This document shows positions 1 to 6,769 of a DNA stretch of 20,457 nucleotides, piece by piece. The stretch is taken from NCBI GenBank assembly GCA_016717705.1, contig JADKFD010000081.1, forward strand, positions 1 through 20,457. The letters run 5' to 3'. Position numbers and translations under genes: made by a program. Numbering within the stretch: the first letter of the stretch is position 1; every line of letters begins with the position of its first letter. Origin of the DNA: Rhodanobacteraceae bacterium (GTDB taxonomy: Bacteria; Pseudomonadota; Gammaproteobacteria; Xanthomonadales; SZUA-5). The notes beneath the pieces are model-generated. The model did no database searches and was not told where the DNA came from. It worked only from the letters and a program-made list of their open reading frames with translations.

Positions 1-2
1 CC

Positions 3-389
3 AATGGTCCCGATCAGATCGCGATCCGCGCCCGTGGCGGCCTGCGCTGGGGCGGTACCGGGGTCAACAGCACGACCAGCCCTGCATTCATCCACCAGGC
101 GATCATGGGCAGCAACACCTGCGATGGCGGCAGCGGCGCCAATTCGCGCACCTGGATCAATCATCCGTTGCTCAACAACAATCCCAACGCGGTGATCGTG
201 CTGACGCCCAACTACGGCAGCACCGCCGGCGGCGGCGTCGCGCCGCCGCGCAACCCGATCGGGCTTTACTACAACGCGGCCACCGCGGTCGGCTGTCCAG
301 CCGGGCGCTGGGTGATTTACCAGCTCACGGTCACCGCGGAGACCCTGCTCAACGGCGCGCGCTTCAATGCCTGGTTCGTGCTGCCCTAA
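3..389 (+). CDS. DUF7452-like protein, C-terminal part (5' end outside window)
   Basis: The open frame enters from the left edge and ends at TAA 387-389; about 128 residues are visible. The first part reads NGPDQIAIRARGGLRWGG, like the stalk or neck strands of trimeric tail-fibre and S74-type surface proteins. The second part (from about residue 35) has the pattern of a DUF7452 domain: INHPLLNNNPNAVIVLTPNY, then NPIGLYYN, then GRWVIYQL, then an ending in GARFNAWFVLP. DUF7452 domains occur in large secreted or cell-surface proteins and have no assigned biochemical role. The Met at 105 lies inside the domain, so it is not the real start. The gene converges on the GNAT gene, with a GTAG palindrome between them. 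The family call rests on remembered motif order and is moderately sure; the function is unknown. Confidence 0.6.
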   Translation, partial: NGPDQIAIRARGGLRWGGTGVNSTTSPAFIHQAIMGSNTCDGGSGANSRTWINHPLLNNNPNAVIVLTPNYGSTAGGGVAPPRNPIGLYYNAATAVGCPAGRWVIYQLTVTAETLLNGARFNAWFVLP

Positions 390-424
390 GCCGCTGAAAT
401 GCAACGGCAAGGCTTTCGGCTGTT

Positions 425-486
425 GTAGAGCGGAGCTTGCTCCGCTGCGCTTTCGGCACGCCCAAGCCGAGCAAGCTCGGCTCTAC
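425..486. repeat. GTAG-capped palindromic REP (SMAG-like), inverted dimer
   Basis: GTAG at 425-428 opens a unit with the stem GCGGAGC-TT-GCTCCGC. A second unit in inverted orientation has stem CCGAGC-AA-GCTCGG and closes with CTAC at 483-486. The pair can also fold as one long hairpin. This is the organisation of Stenotrophomonas maltophilia GTAG (SMAG) elements, which REP-associated tyrosine transposases are thought to mobilise. It lies between convergent genes, so it could also act as a bidirectional transcription terminator. Confidence 0.75.
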
Positions 487-555
487 AAGAACAGGCGCGT
501 CGTTGTCTTTGCAGAGCGCAGCTTGCACAACTGCGCTTCCGGCAAGGGCAACCCC

Positions 556-1233
556 TCAGCCGTGGACTTGCGGGCGCTTCAGCGACCAGAACGGGATGTC
601 GACACGTACTCGATAGCCCAGTTGCTCGTACATCTGCTTTGCGCGCAAGTTCTCGTAGCTGACGTGGAGAAAGGGCAGGCGCCCCTGCTGCAGTATGTCG
701 TTGCTCAGCATGGCAGTCAGGCGCCGGGCGTAGCCGCGGCCGAGGTAATCCGGGTGGGTGCAGATGGCGCTCACCTCCTGGTGCGCGTCGGTTCCCAGGC
801 GCTCGCCGATCATCGCCGCCAGGCGGCCGTCCTGGTAGATACCGAAATAGCGACCCAGGTCCATGGTGCGGGTGCGGAAGTAATGCGGATAGACCAGGGC
901 CGTCAGCGCCAGCACGTCGTCGCGATGCGCCTCGGTCAGGGGCAGCACTGCGGGGCCGTCGACTGGATCGATCGGCGTTGAGCAGCTCATCTGCGCCAGT
1001 GGGCGAAAGGCCTGCAGCCGCCAGTCATCAGGAATTGGCGGCTTGACTCCGAGCAGGAAGACCTGATCACCCGGAGCCAACGCGTTACCCACGTCCACGT
1101 CGTCACGCGCAACGCCAAGAAACGGCGCAAATTCCGCTGGGTAGCGCGCCCAGTCGTCGTTGCCCAGCGCAAGCGCTTGATGGCGCGTGCGCAAGGACCA
1201 CCAGAATGGATTGTCGAGTTGGGATGTGGGCAT
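556..1233 (-). CDS. GNAT-family N-acetyltransferase
   Basis: The 225-residue cytoplasmic protein is predicted to transfer an acetyl group from acetyl-CoA to an unknown amine. The GNAT core is in the C-terminal half. Motif A is visible as ICTHPDYLGRGYARRLTAML, where the GRGYA turn binds the CoA pyrophosphate. Before it comes the strand YFGIYQDGRLAAMIGERL. After it comes FLHVSYENLRAKQMYEQLGY, the family's usual N-x-x-A-x-x-x-Y-x-x-L-G-[YF] signature. The N-terminal ~110 residues (WWSLRTRHQALALG, FLGV, VFLLG) resemble the extra domain of FR47-like two-part GNATs. The open frame continues upstream to 1569, but that part translates REP DNA (CRSALARDA) and is not coding. The ATG at 1231-1233 has a GGAGG six bases upstream. 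The substrate cannot be told. Confidence 0.87.
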   Translation of the reverse strand: MPTSQLDNPFWWSLRTRHQALALGNDDWARYPAEFAPFLGVARDDVDVGNALAPGDQVFLLGVKPPIPDDWRLQAFRPLAQMSCSTPIDPVDGPAVLPLTEAHRDDVLALTALVYPHYFRTRTMDLGRYFGIYQDGRLAAMIGERLGTDAHQEVSAICTHPDYLGRGYARRLTAMLSNDILQQGRLPFLHVSYENLRAKQMYEQLGYRVRVDIPFWSLKRPQVHG

Positions 1234-1239
1234 CGATCG

Positions 1240-1244
1240 CCTCC
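1240..1244 (-). promoter_or_regulatory. Shine-Dalgarno deciding the GNAT start
   Basis: On the minus strand GGAGG lies six bases before ATG 1233. It favours this start over any Met in the REP-derived open extension up to 1569. Confidence 0.7.
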
Positions 1245-1312
1245 GGGTGGGCCTGGAGGCGCGATTCTCGACGAAAGTGGGCGTGGCAGGCAGAGTGCGG
1301 CAAGACCCAAAC

Positions 1313-1390
1313 GCATCGCGCGCGAGCGCGCTCCTACAACTCGGGCGTGTGTCTTCGGCGCGATTGCAGGAGCGCGCTTGCGCGCGATGC
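1313..1390. repeat. Inverted pair of REP palindromes (GTAGGAGCGCGC type)
   Basis: Unit 1 (1313-1337) is GCATCGCGCGCGAG followed by CGCGCTCCTAC. Unit 2 (1367-1390) is the reverse complement with small changes, CAGGAGCGCGCTTG then CGCGCGATGC. About 29 bases separate them. Each unit is itself a GC-rich stem-loop. Read through, these units give the false peptide RSALARDA that lengthens neighbouring open frames. The pair sits between the antiporter stop and the GNAT start. Confidence 0.75.
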
Positions 1391-1451
1391 TTGTGCAGGC
1401 ACACCGAGAGCTCTGGCGCATCCCGCCAGGCCGTCCACCCTTGCTCCGACC

Positions 1452-2714
1452 TCAGGCCGCGGCCTTTCCAGCGGCCCGTCGCCGCTGCGCCAACCGGATC
1501 AACAACGGGCTGGCGCTGACGCCGTGGATGAGGATGGAGGCGGCGATGATGAAGCCGACGATGGCCCACAGGCGCTCGCTGACGCCGAAATCGCCATGGT
1601 TGAGTCCATAGGCCACGTAGTAGACGGTGCCCAGCCCGCGGATACCAAGGAACGCCAGCAGCGCGCGCTCGCGCAGCGGATGCGGCGATCCGATCATCGC
1701 GATCATGCCGGCGACCGGGCGCACCACCAGCAGGATGACCAGGCCGACGATGATGTCGGTGACGGTCAGCGCGTCGAGCATGCCGTGCGCCAGCGCGCCG
1801 CCGAAGAGCACCAGCACCAGCATCATCAGCAGGCGTTCGACCAGGTCGGAAAAGTGATGCAGCTCATCGTGGAAGTAGTGATCGCGCTCCCAGGCGCGGA
1901 TGGTGAGCGCGCAGATGAACACCGCAAGAAAGCCGTAGCCATGCATCAGCTCGGTCAACGAGTAGGCCAGAAAGGTCGCCGCCAGCGAAACCAGCCCGTC
2001 GCCGACGCGCGACAGACCGAATTTCGCGTTGTGGAAGATCAGAAATCCCAATCCGCGACCGATCAGATAGCCCATGCCGGCGCCCGCCAGCAGCTTCCAC
2101 AGCACATCGACGGCAAACCATGCGCCCATGTCGTTGACCGAGCTCAGGCCACCGGCAGCGGCGACAATCGCCAGATGCACGAAGGGAAAGGCGAGGGCAT
2201 CGTTGAGCCCCGCCTCGGAGGTCAGGCCGAAGCGCACCTCGTCTTCGTTGCCGGTACGCGGCGGCCCCACTTGCACATCCGAGGCCAGCACCGGGTCAGT
2301 CGGTGCGATGGACGCCGCCAGCAACATCGCCATGGGCAGGCTGAAGCCGAGGCCGGCCACGCCCAGCCACGCGGTTGCCAGCATGGTCAACGGCATGGCG
2401 ATCGCGAGCAATCGCCAGGTCGAGGACCAGCCACGCCAGCTCAGCGGTCGGTCCAGCTTCAGTCCGGCGCCCATCAAGCTGACGATCACCACCAGTTCAA
2501 CCAGACGTTCGGTCACAGTGTCGTAGGTGCGCGGATCGGGCTCGAAGGCCAGCAACCCGCTGCCGAACGCCGCCCAACCGAGCGCCACGCACAGAATCGC
2601 CAGCGACAATGGCATCCGCCGCAATCCGACTGGCGCCCAGGACACCAGCAGGATCAGTACGCCAAGGCCAAGCAGGAAGACTACGTAGGGGTCCGCTTTC
2701 AGTGCGTGCTCCAG
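1452..2714 (-). CDS. Cation/proton antiporter, CPA1 (NhaP-like) family; N-terminal codons lost
   Basis: An inner-membrane Na+(or K+)/H+ exchanger of about 420 visible residues with roughly a dozen hydrophobic segments, beginning VVFLLGLGVLILLV and ending LIRLAQRRR. The ion-binding core is recognisable: APTDPVLASDVQVG corresponds to the family's (A)TDPV(A) helix break, and EAGLNDALAFPFV to the E-x-x-x-N-D helix that carries the essential Asp. FLGIRGLGTVYYVAYGL matches the conserved RG helix near the end. The open frame runs on to 2804, but upstream of LEHALKADPYVV (2714) it translates a hairpin and homopolymer junk (2722-2804). The true ATG is therefore missing or hidden there; the first Met inside the good region (2615) would cut off the first membrane helix. 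Family call firm, ion specificity unknown. Confidence 0.85.
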   Translation of the reverse strand: MEHALKADPYVVFLLGLGVLILLVSWAPVGLRRMPLSLAILCVALGWAAFGSGLLAFEPDPRTYDTVTERLVELVVIVSLMGAGLKLDRPLSWRGWSSTWRLLAIAMPLTMLATAWLGVAGLGFSLPMAMLLAASIAPTDPVLASDVQVGPPRTGNEDEVRFGLTSEAGLNDALAFPFVHLAIVAAAGGLSSVNDMGAWFAVDVLWKLLAGAGMGYLIGRGLGFLIFHNAKFGLSRVGDGLVSLAATFLAYSLTELMHGYGFLAVFICALTIRAWERDHYFHDELHHFSDLVERLLMMLVLVLFGGALAHGMLDALTVTDIIVGLVILLVVRPVAGMIAMIGSPHPLRERALLAFLGIRGLGTVYYVAYGLNHGDFGVSERLWAIVGFIIAASILIHGVSASPLLIRLAQRRRAAGKAAA

Positions 2715-2721
2715 GAATTGG

Positions 2722-2743
2722 GGGCAGGGTGCGGACCCTGCCC
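2722..2743. repeat. Perfect 9-bp hairpin at the edge of the homopolymer block
   Basis: GGGCAGGGT, loop GCGG, ACCCTGCCC. It begins eight bases outside the last trustworthy antiporter codon and ends exactly where the G11 run begins. It could be a natural intergenic palindrome or a fold-back that stopped the sequencing reads. Confidence 0.6.
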
Positions 2744-2960
2744 GGGGGGGGGGGCCGCCGGACAGGCGGGGGGTGGTGATCCGGGCTTGGCCCCCCCCGA
2801 ACAACAGCGAAAAAAAAAAAAAAAAAGGCCCCGTGTTCGGGGGGGAGGAGAACGGCCGGGGGGGGGGGCCGCGGGGGGCGCCCCGGGGCCCGCGCCCCCC
2901 CCCCGGGGTTCGGGGGGGGGGGAAGGGCCCCCCCGGGGGGGGGGGGGGGCGCCCCGGATC
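2744..2960. other. Homopolymer/low-complexity block, probable assembly artefact
   Basis: This stretch is built of G, C and A runs: G11 at 2744-2754, A17 at 2810-2826, G15 at 2935-2949, and many runs of 7-12 between. Such long runs appear nowhere else in the window. No protein, RNA or repeat family explains them. They resemble low-quality read tails joined into a contig. The block breaks the antiporter start and may hide missing sequence. Open frames crossing it on either strand are meaningless. Confidence 0.8.
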
Positions 2961-2971
2961 CCGAGTCTCTG

Positions 2972-3025
2972 GTGGGGAGCGGATTTACTCCGCGAGTGCT
3001 TTCGCGGGATAGACCCGCTCCCACA
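2972..3025. repeat. Inverted pair of REP palindromes (GTGGGAGCGGGT type)
   Basis: Left unit 2972-2995 reads GTGGGGAGCGGATTTACTCC and then GCGA. The right unit, 3002-3024, is TCGCGGGATAGACCCGCTCC then CACA, in inverted orientation. The TCGCGGG-loop-CCCGCTCCCACA core resembles the REP core I remember from Pseudomonas putida. It lies just beyond the homopolymer block, about 170 bases before cheB/cheR. Confidence 0.7.
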
Positions 3026-3196
3026 ACGGCACGCACCCGCAAGGGCCACCATGACTCTCATCGTGTCCCCCCTCCAAGGTCTGTTCGTTAGCACACAGTC
3101 AGTCCTTCGCAGCTTGCGCCTGGATGAGATTGGCGCGACGTCAGGCACGCCTTCACTGGTCGGAGCTTTGCCGCGGGGCAAGCCGCATACTCAGCC

Positions 3197-5704
3197 ATGT
3201 CCTCTCCTTCGCCAGGCGACGCCCATGTCTTGACGCCCGATGCAACGCGCATCGTCGGTGTCGGCGCGTCGGCCGGCGGCCTCGATGCGCTGGAACAGTT
3301 CCTGGCACAGGTGCCGGCCGCCAGCGGCCTGGCCTACGTCGTGGTGCAGCATCTGGATCCCACGCACAAGGCGATGCTGACCGAGTTGCTGCAGCGCGTG
3401 ACCGCCATGCCGGTGCGCGAAGCTGTCGCCGCGATGCGGGTGGAGCCCGACACCGTCTATGTCATCCCACCCAACACCGAGCTGACGGTCGTCGGGGTGT
3501 ACTGAATCTGTGTCGATGTGCTGCTGGCATCACTTGCCCGCGACCAGGGCGAGCGCGCGATCGGGGTGGTGCTGTCGGGGATGGGGTCGGACGGCACTTT
3601 GGGGCTGCAGGCGATCAAGGCTTTGGGTGGCTTGACCTTGGCGCAGCAGCCCGAATCGGCGCAGTTCGATTCGATGCCGAAAAGCGCCATCGCCGCCGGC
3701 TGTGTGGACATCGTGGCTCCGGCAGCGGCGTTGGTGCCACGCATCCTGCAGGTGGCCGGAACCCGGCGATCCGCAGCCGTGGCAGTCACGGCTGAGGCGG
3801 GCGACGAGTTGACGACGATCCTGACGCTGCTGCGGGATCGTTCCAAGCACGATTTTTCGCAGTACAAGCCGACGACGCTCAGGCGTCGCATCGAACGGCG
3901 CATCGGCGTGCATGGGCTGAAGTCCAGCGCCGACTATGCCGTCTATCTTGGCGACAACCCGCTGGAACTGGACCTCCTGTTCCAGGAATTGCTGATCGGC
4001 GTGACCAGCTTTTTCCGCGATCCGAACGTGTGGCAAGAGCTCTGCGGCAGCGTATTGCCGGACCTGCTGCGGCGGGTCGGCGCCGGTGCGCATCTGCGCG
4101 CCTGGGTGGTGGGTTGCTCGACCGGCGAGGAGGCATTTTCGCTGGCGATCGCATTCAAGGAGGTCGCTGATCGTCTGTTTGCGGACGATCCTCCGCGACT
4201 GCAGATCTTTGCGACCGATATCAATGCAGAGGCGATCGCAATTGCGCGCCGTGGCTGCTTTCCGGCCAGCGTGGCGCGCGACGTCGGTGATGACCGGATA
4301 GCGCGTTTTTTCAGTCGCAGCGGCGAGAATTTGCTGGTCAGCAAGGACATCCGGCAGATGGTGCTGTTTGCGCAGCAGGATGTGCTGCTGGATCCGCCCT
4401 TCACGCGCCTCGATATCCTGTCCTGCCGCAATCTGATGATCTATTTCAGCGCGAGCTTGCAGCGGCGTCTGATCCCGTTGTTCCACTACAGTCTGCGTCC
4501 CGGCGGCCTGTTGTTGCTGGGCGGATCCGAGACCGTGGGTCGCACGCAGCAGCTGTTTACACCCTTGAGCCTCAAATCCCGGCTCTATCAGCGCGGCGAC
4601 AGTGGCGTGGCCATCGGCCCGATCGACTTTCCGGTACGCCGTGCTTCACCCTCGCGCGCCCCCATGCAGGAGTCAGACGTGGCCCCGACGATTCGCCCTC
4701 CAGGCAATCTGCAGTCCCTCGCCGATCAGGTTGTGTTGCAGGAATTCGCTCCGGCGACCGTACTGGTGAGCCCACAGGGGGATATCGTCTACATCAGCGG
4801 GCGTACCGGCAAGTACCTGGAACCGGCTGCCGGCAAAGCCAACTGGAATATCCACGTGATGGCGCGTTCGGGCCTGCGCTCGCAGTTGGCAGGCGCTCTG
4901 CGCATGGCACCGCAGTCCAGCGCGCCGATCGAATTGCATGGCCTGAGAATCGACGATGATCCGCGACACAGCGTGGATGTGACGGTCAAGGTGATGCACG
5001 AGCCCAAGGCGCTGATGGGTATGGTGCTGATCGTGTTCCGCGACGGCGCCAGCCGCAGTCGCGCGCCGCGGCGCAAGCTCATCGCCGGAAGCGGCGATCC
5101 GGCTGTGGCCGAAGACCTCGCTCGCTTGCAGGCGGAGATCACGGCCTTGCGTCAGGAGATGCGCGCTTCGGAAGAGGAATTGCAGGCGGCCAACGAGGAA
5201 CTGCAATCGACCAACGAGGAACTGCAGTCGGCCAACGAGGAGCTCACTACCTCGAAGGAAGAGGCGCAGTCGATGAACGAGGAATTGCAGACGATCAATT
5301 CCGAACTGCAATCCAAGCTCGACGATCTGGCGCTGGCACAGAGCGACATGCAGAACCTGCTCAACAGCACGGCGATTGCGACTCTGTTCCTGGACAGTGC
5401 GCTGAATGTGCGCCGCTTCACCGAGCAGATGACACGCATCATCCATCTGCGCGAGGGCGATGTGGGTCGCCCCCTGAGCGAACTGGCGAGCAAGTTGATC
5501 TATCCGGAATTGAACGAGGATGCCAGGCAGACCTTGCGCACGCTCGCCTTCACGGAAAAACAGGTCGCCACCACCGATGCGCGCTGGTACTCCGTGCGGA
5601 TCATGCCGTATCGCACGCTGGCCAACGTCATCCAGGGCGTGGTGATCACCTTCGTCGACATCACCGCGACCAAGGAACTCGAATCGCGCCTGCGTGCGGG
5701 CTGA
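3197..5704 (+). CDS. CheB-CheR-PAS fusion chemotaxis protein, interrupted in CheB
   Basis: A soluble fusion that would demethylate/deamidate (CheB) and methylate (CheR, with S-adenosylmethionine) glutamates of chemoreceptors. CheB, residues 1-~190: VGASAGGLDAL (Ser), VVVQHLDPTHKAML (His) and VLSGMGSDGTLGL (Asp) give the catalytic triad. CheR, ~200-480: TSFFRDPNVW, the SAM loop VVGCSTGEEAFSLAIAF, FATDINAEAI and LSCRNLMIYF. Then a linker, a coiled coil of repeated NEELQS/T units (about 5160-5310) and a C-terminal PAS domain (LLNSTAIATLFLD onward). There is no receiver domain. The ORF is cut by TGA 3503-3505. In the +1 frame the bases there read GVLNL, so one base is missing, and about a dozen codons expected before VDVLLASLA are also gone; together they restore frame. 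All other parts are intact. No strong Shine-Dalgarno is seen before ATG 3197. Confidence 0.85.
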
Positions 5705-5715
5705 GCCTTGGCTCT

Positions 5716-5865
5716 CTGTGGGAGCGGGTTTACCCCGCGAGCTTTTGGCCCGGACCAGCCGAAAGCATCGCGTGCAAGCGCGCTCCTGCAGGTGGGGCAG
5801 AAGCATCGCGCGCAAGCGCGCTCCTACCGGTGGGGCAAAAGCATCGCGGGATAAACCCGCTCGTG
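5716..5865. repeat. REP array with two stem types and one mixed unit
   Basis: Four units: 5717-5740 (TGTGGGAGCGGGTTTACCCC then GCGA), 5765-5789 (GCATCGCGTGCAAGCGCGCT then CCTGC), 5803-5827 (GCATCGCGCGCAAGCGCGCT then CCTAC) and 5841-5861 (GCATCGCGGGATAAACCCGC then T). The spacers GGTGGGGCAGAA and CGGTGGGGCAAAA show that units 2-4 expanded as a tandem series with period 38. Unit 4 has the head of units 2-3 and the stem of unit 1. The array fills the gap between the CheB/CheR fusion and its PAS partner. Confidence 0.78.
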
Positions 5866-5948
5866 CCGAGTGCAGGCCTGCCGCGCGTCCGTTCACCGCC
5901 AGCGCCGCCGCAGCAGCCTACAATCGGCTTGGGCACCATTGCTCGGAT

Positions 5949-5953
5949 GAGGG
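5949..5953 (+). promoter_or_regulatory. Shine-Dalgarno of the PAS partner
   Basis: GAGGG ends six bases before ATG 5960. It selects this ATG over the TTG at 5954, which overlaps the spacer. Confidence 0.6.
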
Positions 5954-5959
5954 TTGGTC

Positions 5960-6550
5960 ATGGCCATTGAAAATGCGGAACTCCGCAGACAGATCGAGTT
6001 GCGGACGCACGCGGCTTCGAAATTGAGCGGGGCTGATGGCCAACTGGAGGCCAGGTTGAGTTCGACCGCGGCGTTGCGGGTATTGCACGCGCTGGCGTCG
6101 TCTCCGGCAACCGCCGCCGACGCGATCGCGTTGCTGCACGAGTTGCAGGTGCACCAGGTCGAACTGGACCTGCAGTACGAAGAATTGCAGGGCGCCAACG
6201 CCGAACTGGAGGCCAGCCTGGATCATCAGACTCGCCTCTACGAACATGCACCGGTCGCGATGTTCAGCGTCGATGCGGGCCTGGCACTGATCGAACTCAA
6301 CCTTGCCGGCGCCAGATTGCTGGACAAGGAGCGACACGCGCTGATCGGGAAAGCGTTGAGCGACTATCTGACGGCTGCCAGTCGGCCGGTCCTGCTGGCC
6401 ACGATCGGGCGGATTCGGGCTGGCGCCGACGGTCAGTCATGCACCGTGGAACTGGCACGCGAGGGTTCGGCGCCGACCACTCTGCAGGCATCGATCAATG
6501 CCGACCCGGCGGGCGCCGGGTTCCTGATCGCGCTCGTCGCTGTCCAGTAG
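5960..6550 (+). CDS. Coiled-coil/PAS domain protein, partner of the CheB-CheR fusion
   Basis: A 196-residue soluble protein. Residues ~1-45 are helical (AIENAELRRQIELRTHAASK). Then comes the motif LLHELQVHQVELDLQYEELQ, which in many proteobacteria precedes a PAS domain in proteins encoded just after CheB/CheR fusions. The PAS fold starts near residue 93 (LYEHAPVAMFSVDAGLALIE) and continues through NLAGARLLDKERHALIGKAL to the C-terminal strand GFLIALVAVQ. No kinase, GGDEF or receiver domain follows, so it is a sensor or adaptor rather than an enzyme. The same strand and order as the fusion gene suggest a shared role in signal input, though a REP array separates them. The ligand is unknown. ATG 5960 was chosen for its GAGGG; the reading frame is intact. 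Confidence 0.8.
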   Translation: MAIENAELRRQIELRTHAASKLSGADGQLEARLSSTAALRVLHALASSPATAADAIALLHELQVHQVELDLQYEELQGANAELEASLDHQTRLYEHAPVAMFSVDAGLALIELNLAGARLLDKERHALIGKALSDYLTAASRPVLLATIGRIRAGADGQSCTVELAREGSAPTTLQASINADPAGAGFLIALVAVQ

Positions 6551-6769
6551 ATGCCGGTGTCGCGCGGCGTGGAGGCGCATTGAAGTAGCGCAGCTCCGGC
6601 GCGCAGCAGGATCGTCGTCGCCGCGCGCTGGGACCGGGCGGCCGCGGCTTCAGAAGTGCCCGTCAAGCGCCGGGTGTCGCGCGTAACTACCTCTTGGCAA
6701 TACCCAGCTCATTCGAGGCGCGTACCCGGCCCACCCAGGCTGTCGCGGCTCGCGGCCGCACCAGCGCGC

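Noticed and set aside
2744..2960. Dense G runs as a regulatory G-quadruplex cluster
   Set aside because: Runs of 11-17 bases mixed with A17 and long C runs on the same strand do not fit a quadruplex array; the block has the look of read-tail noise and destroys a neighbouring gene start.
1206..3233. Long plus-strand open frame across the antiporter region
   Set aside because: It mirrors the antiporter codons on the other strand, is rich in Gln, His and Arg, crosses the homopolymer block, and has no motif. It is an antisense shadow in GC-rich DNA.
5716..5865. Possible short CRISPR array (repeats with period 38)
   Set aside because: The units are palindromic REP stem-loops with conserved 13-base spacers, not unique ~30-base spacers, and the same units occur singly elsewhere in the window. 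No cas gene is present.
4673..5896. Long minus-strand open frame under the CheB/CheR fusion
   Set aside because: The repeated LQFLVGRL pattern is the antisense of the NEELQS coiled-coil repeats, and the start region is REP-derived. No independent protein signature.
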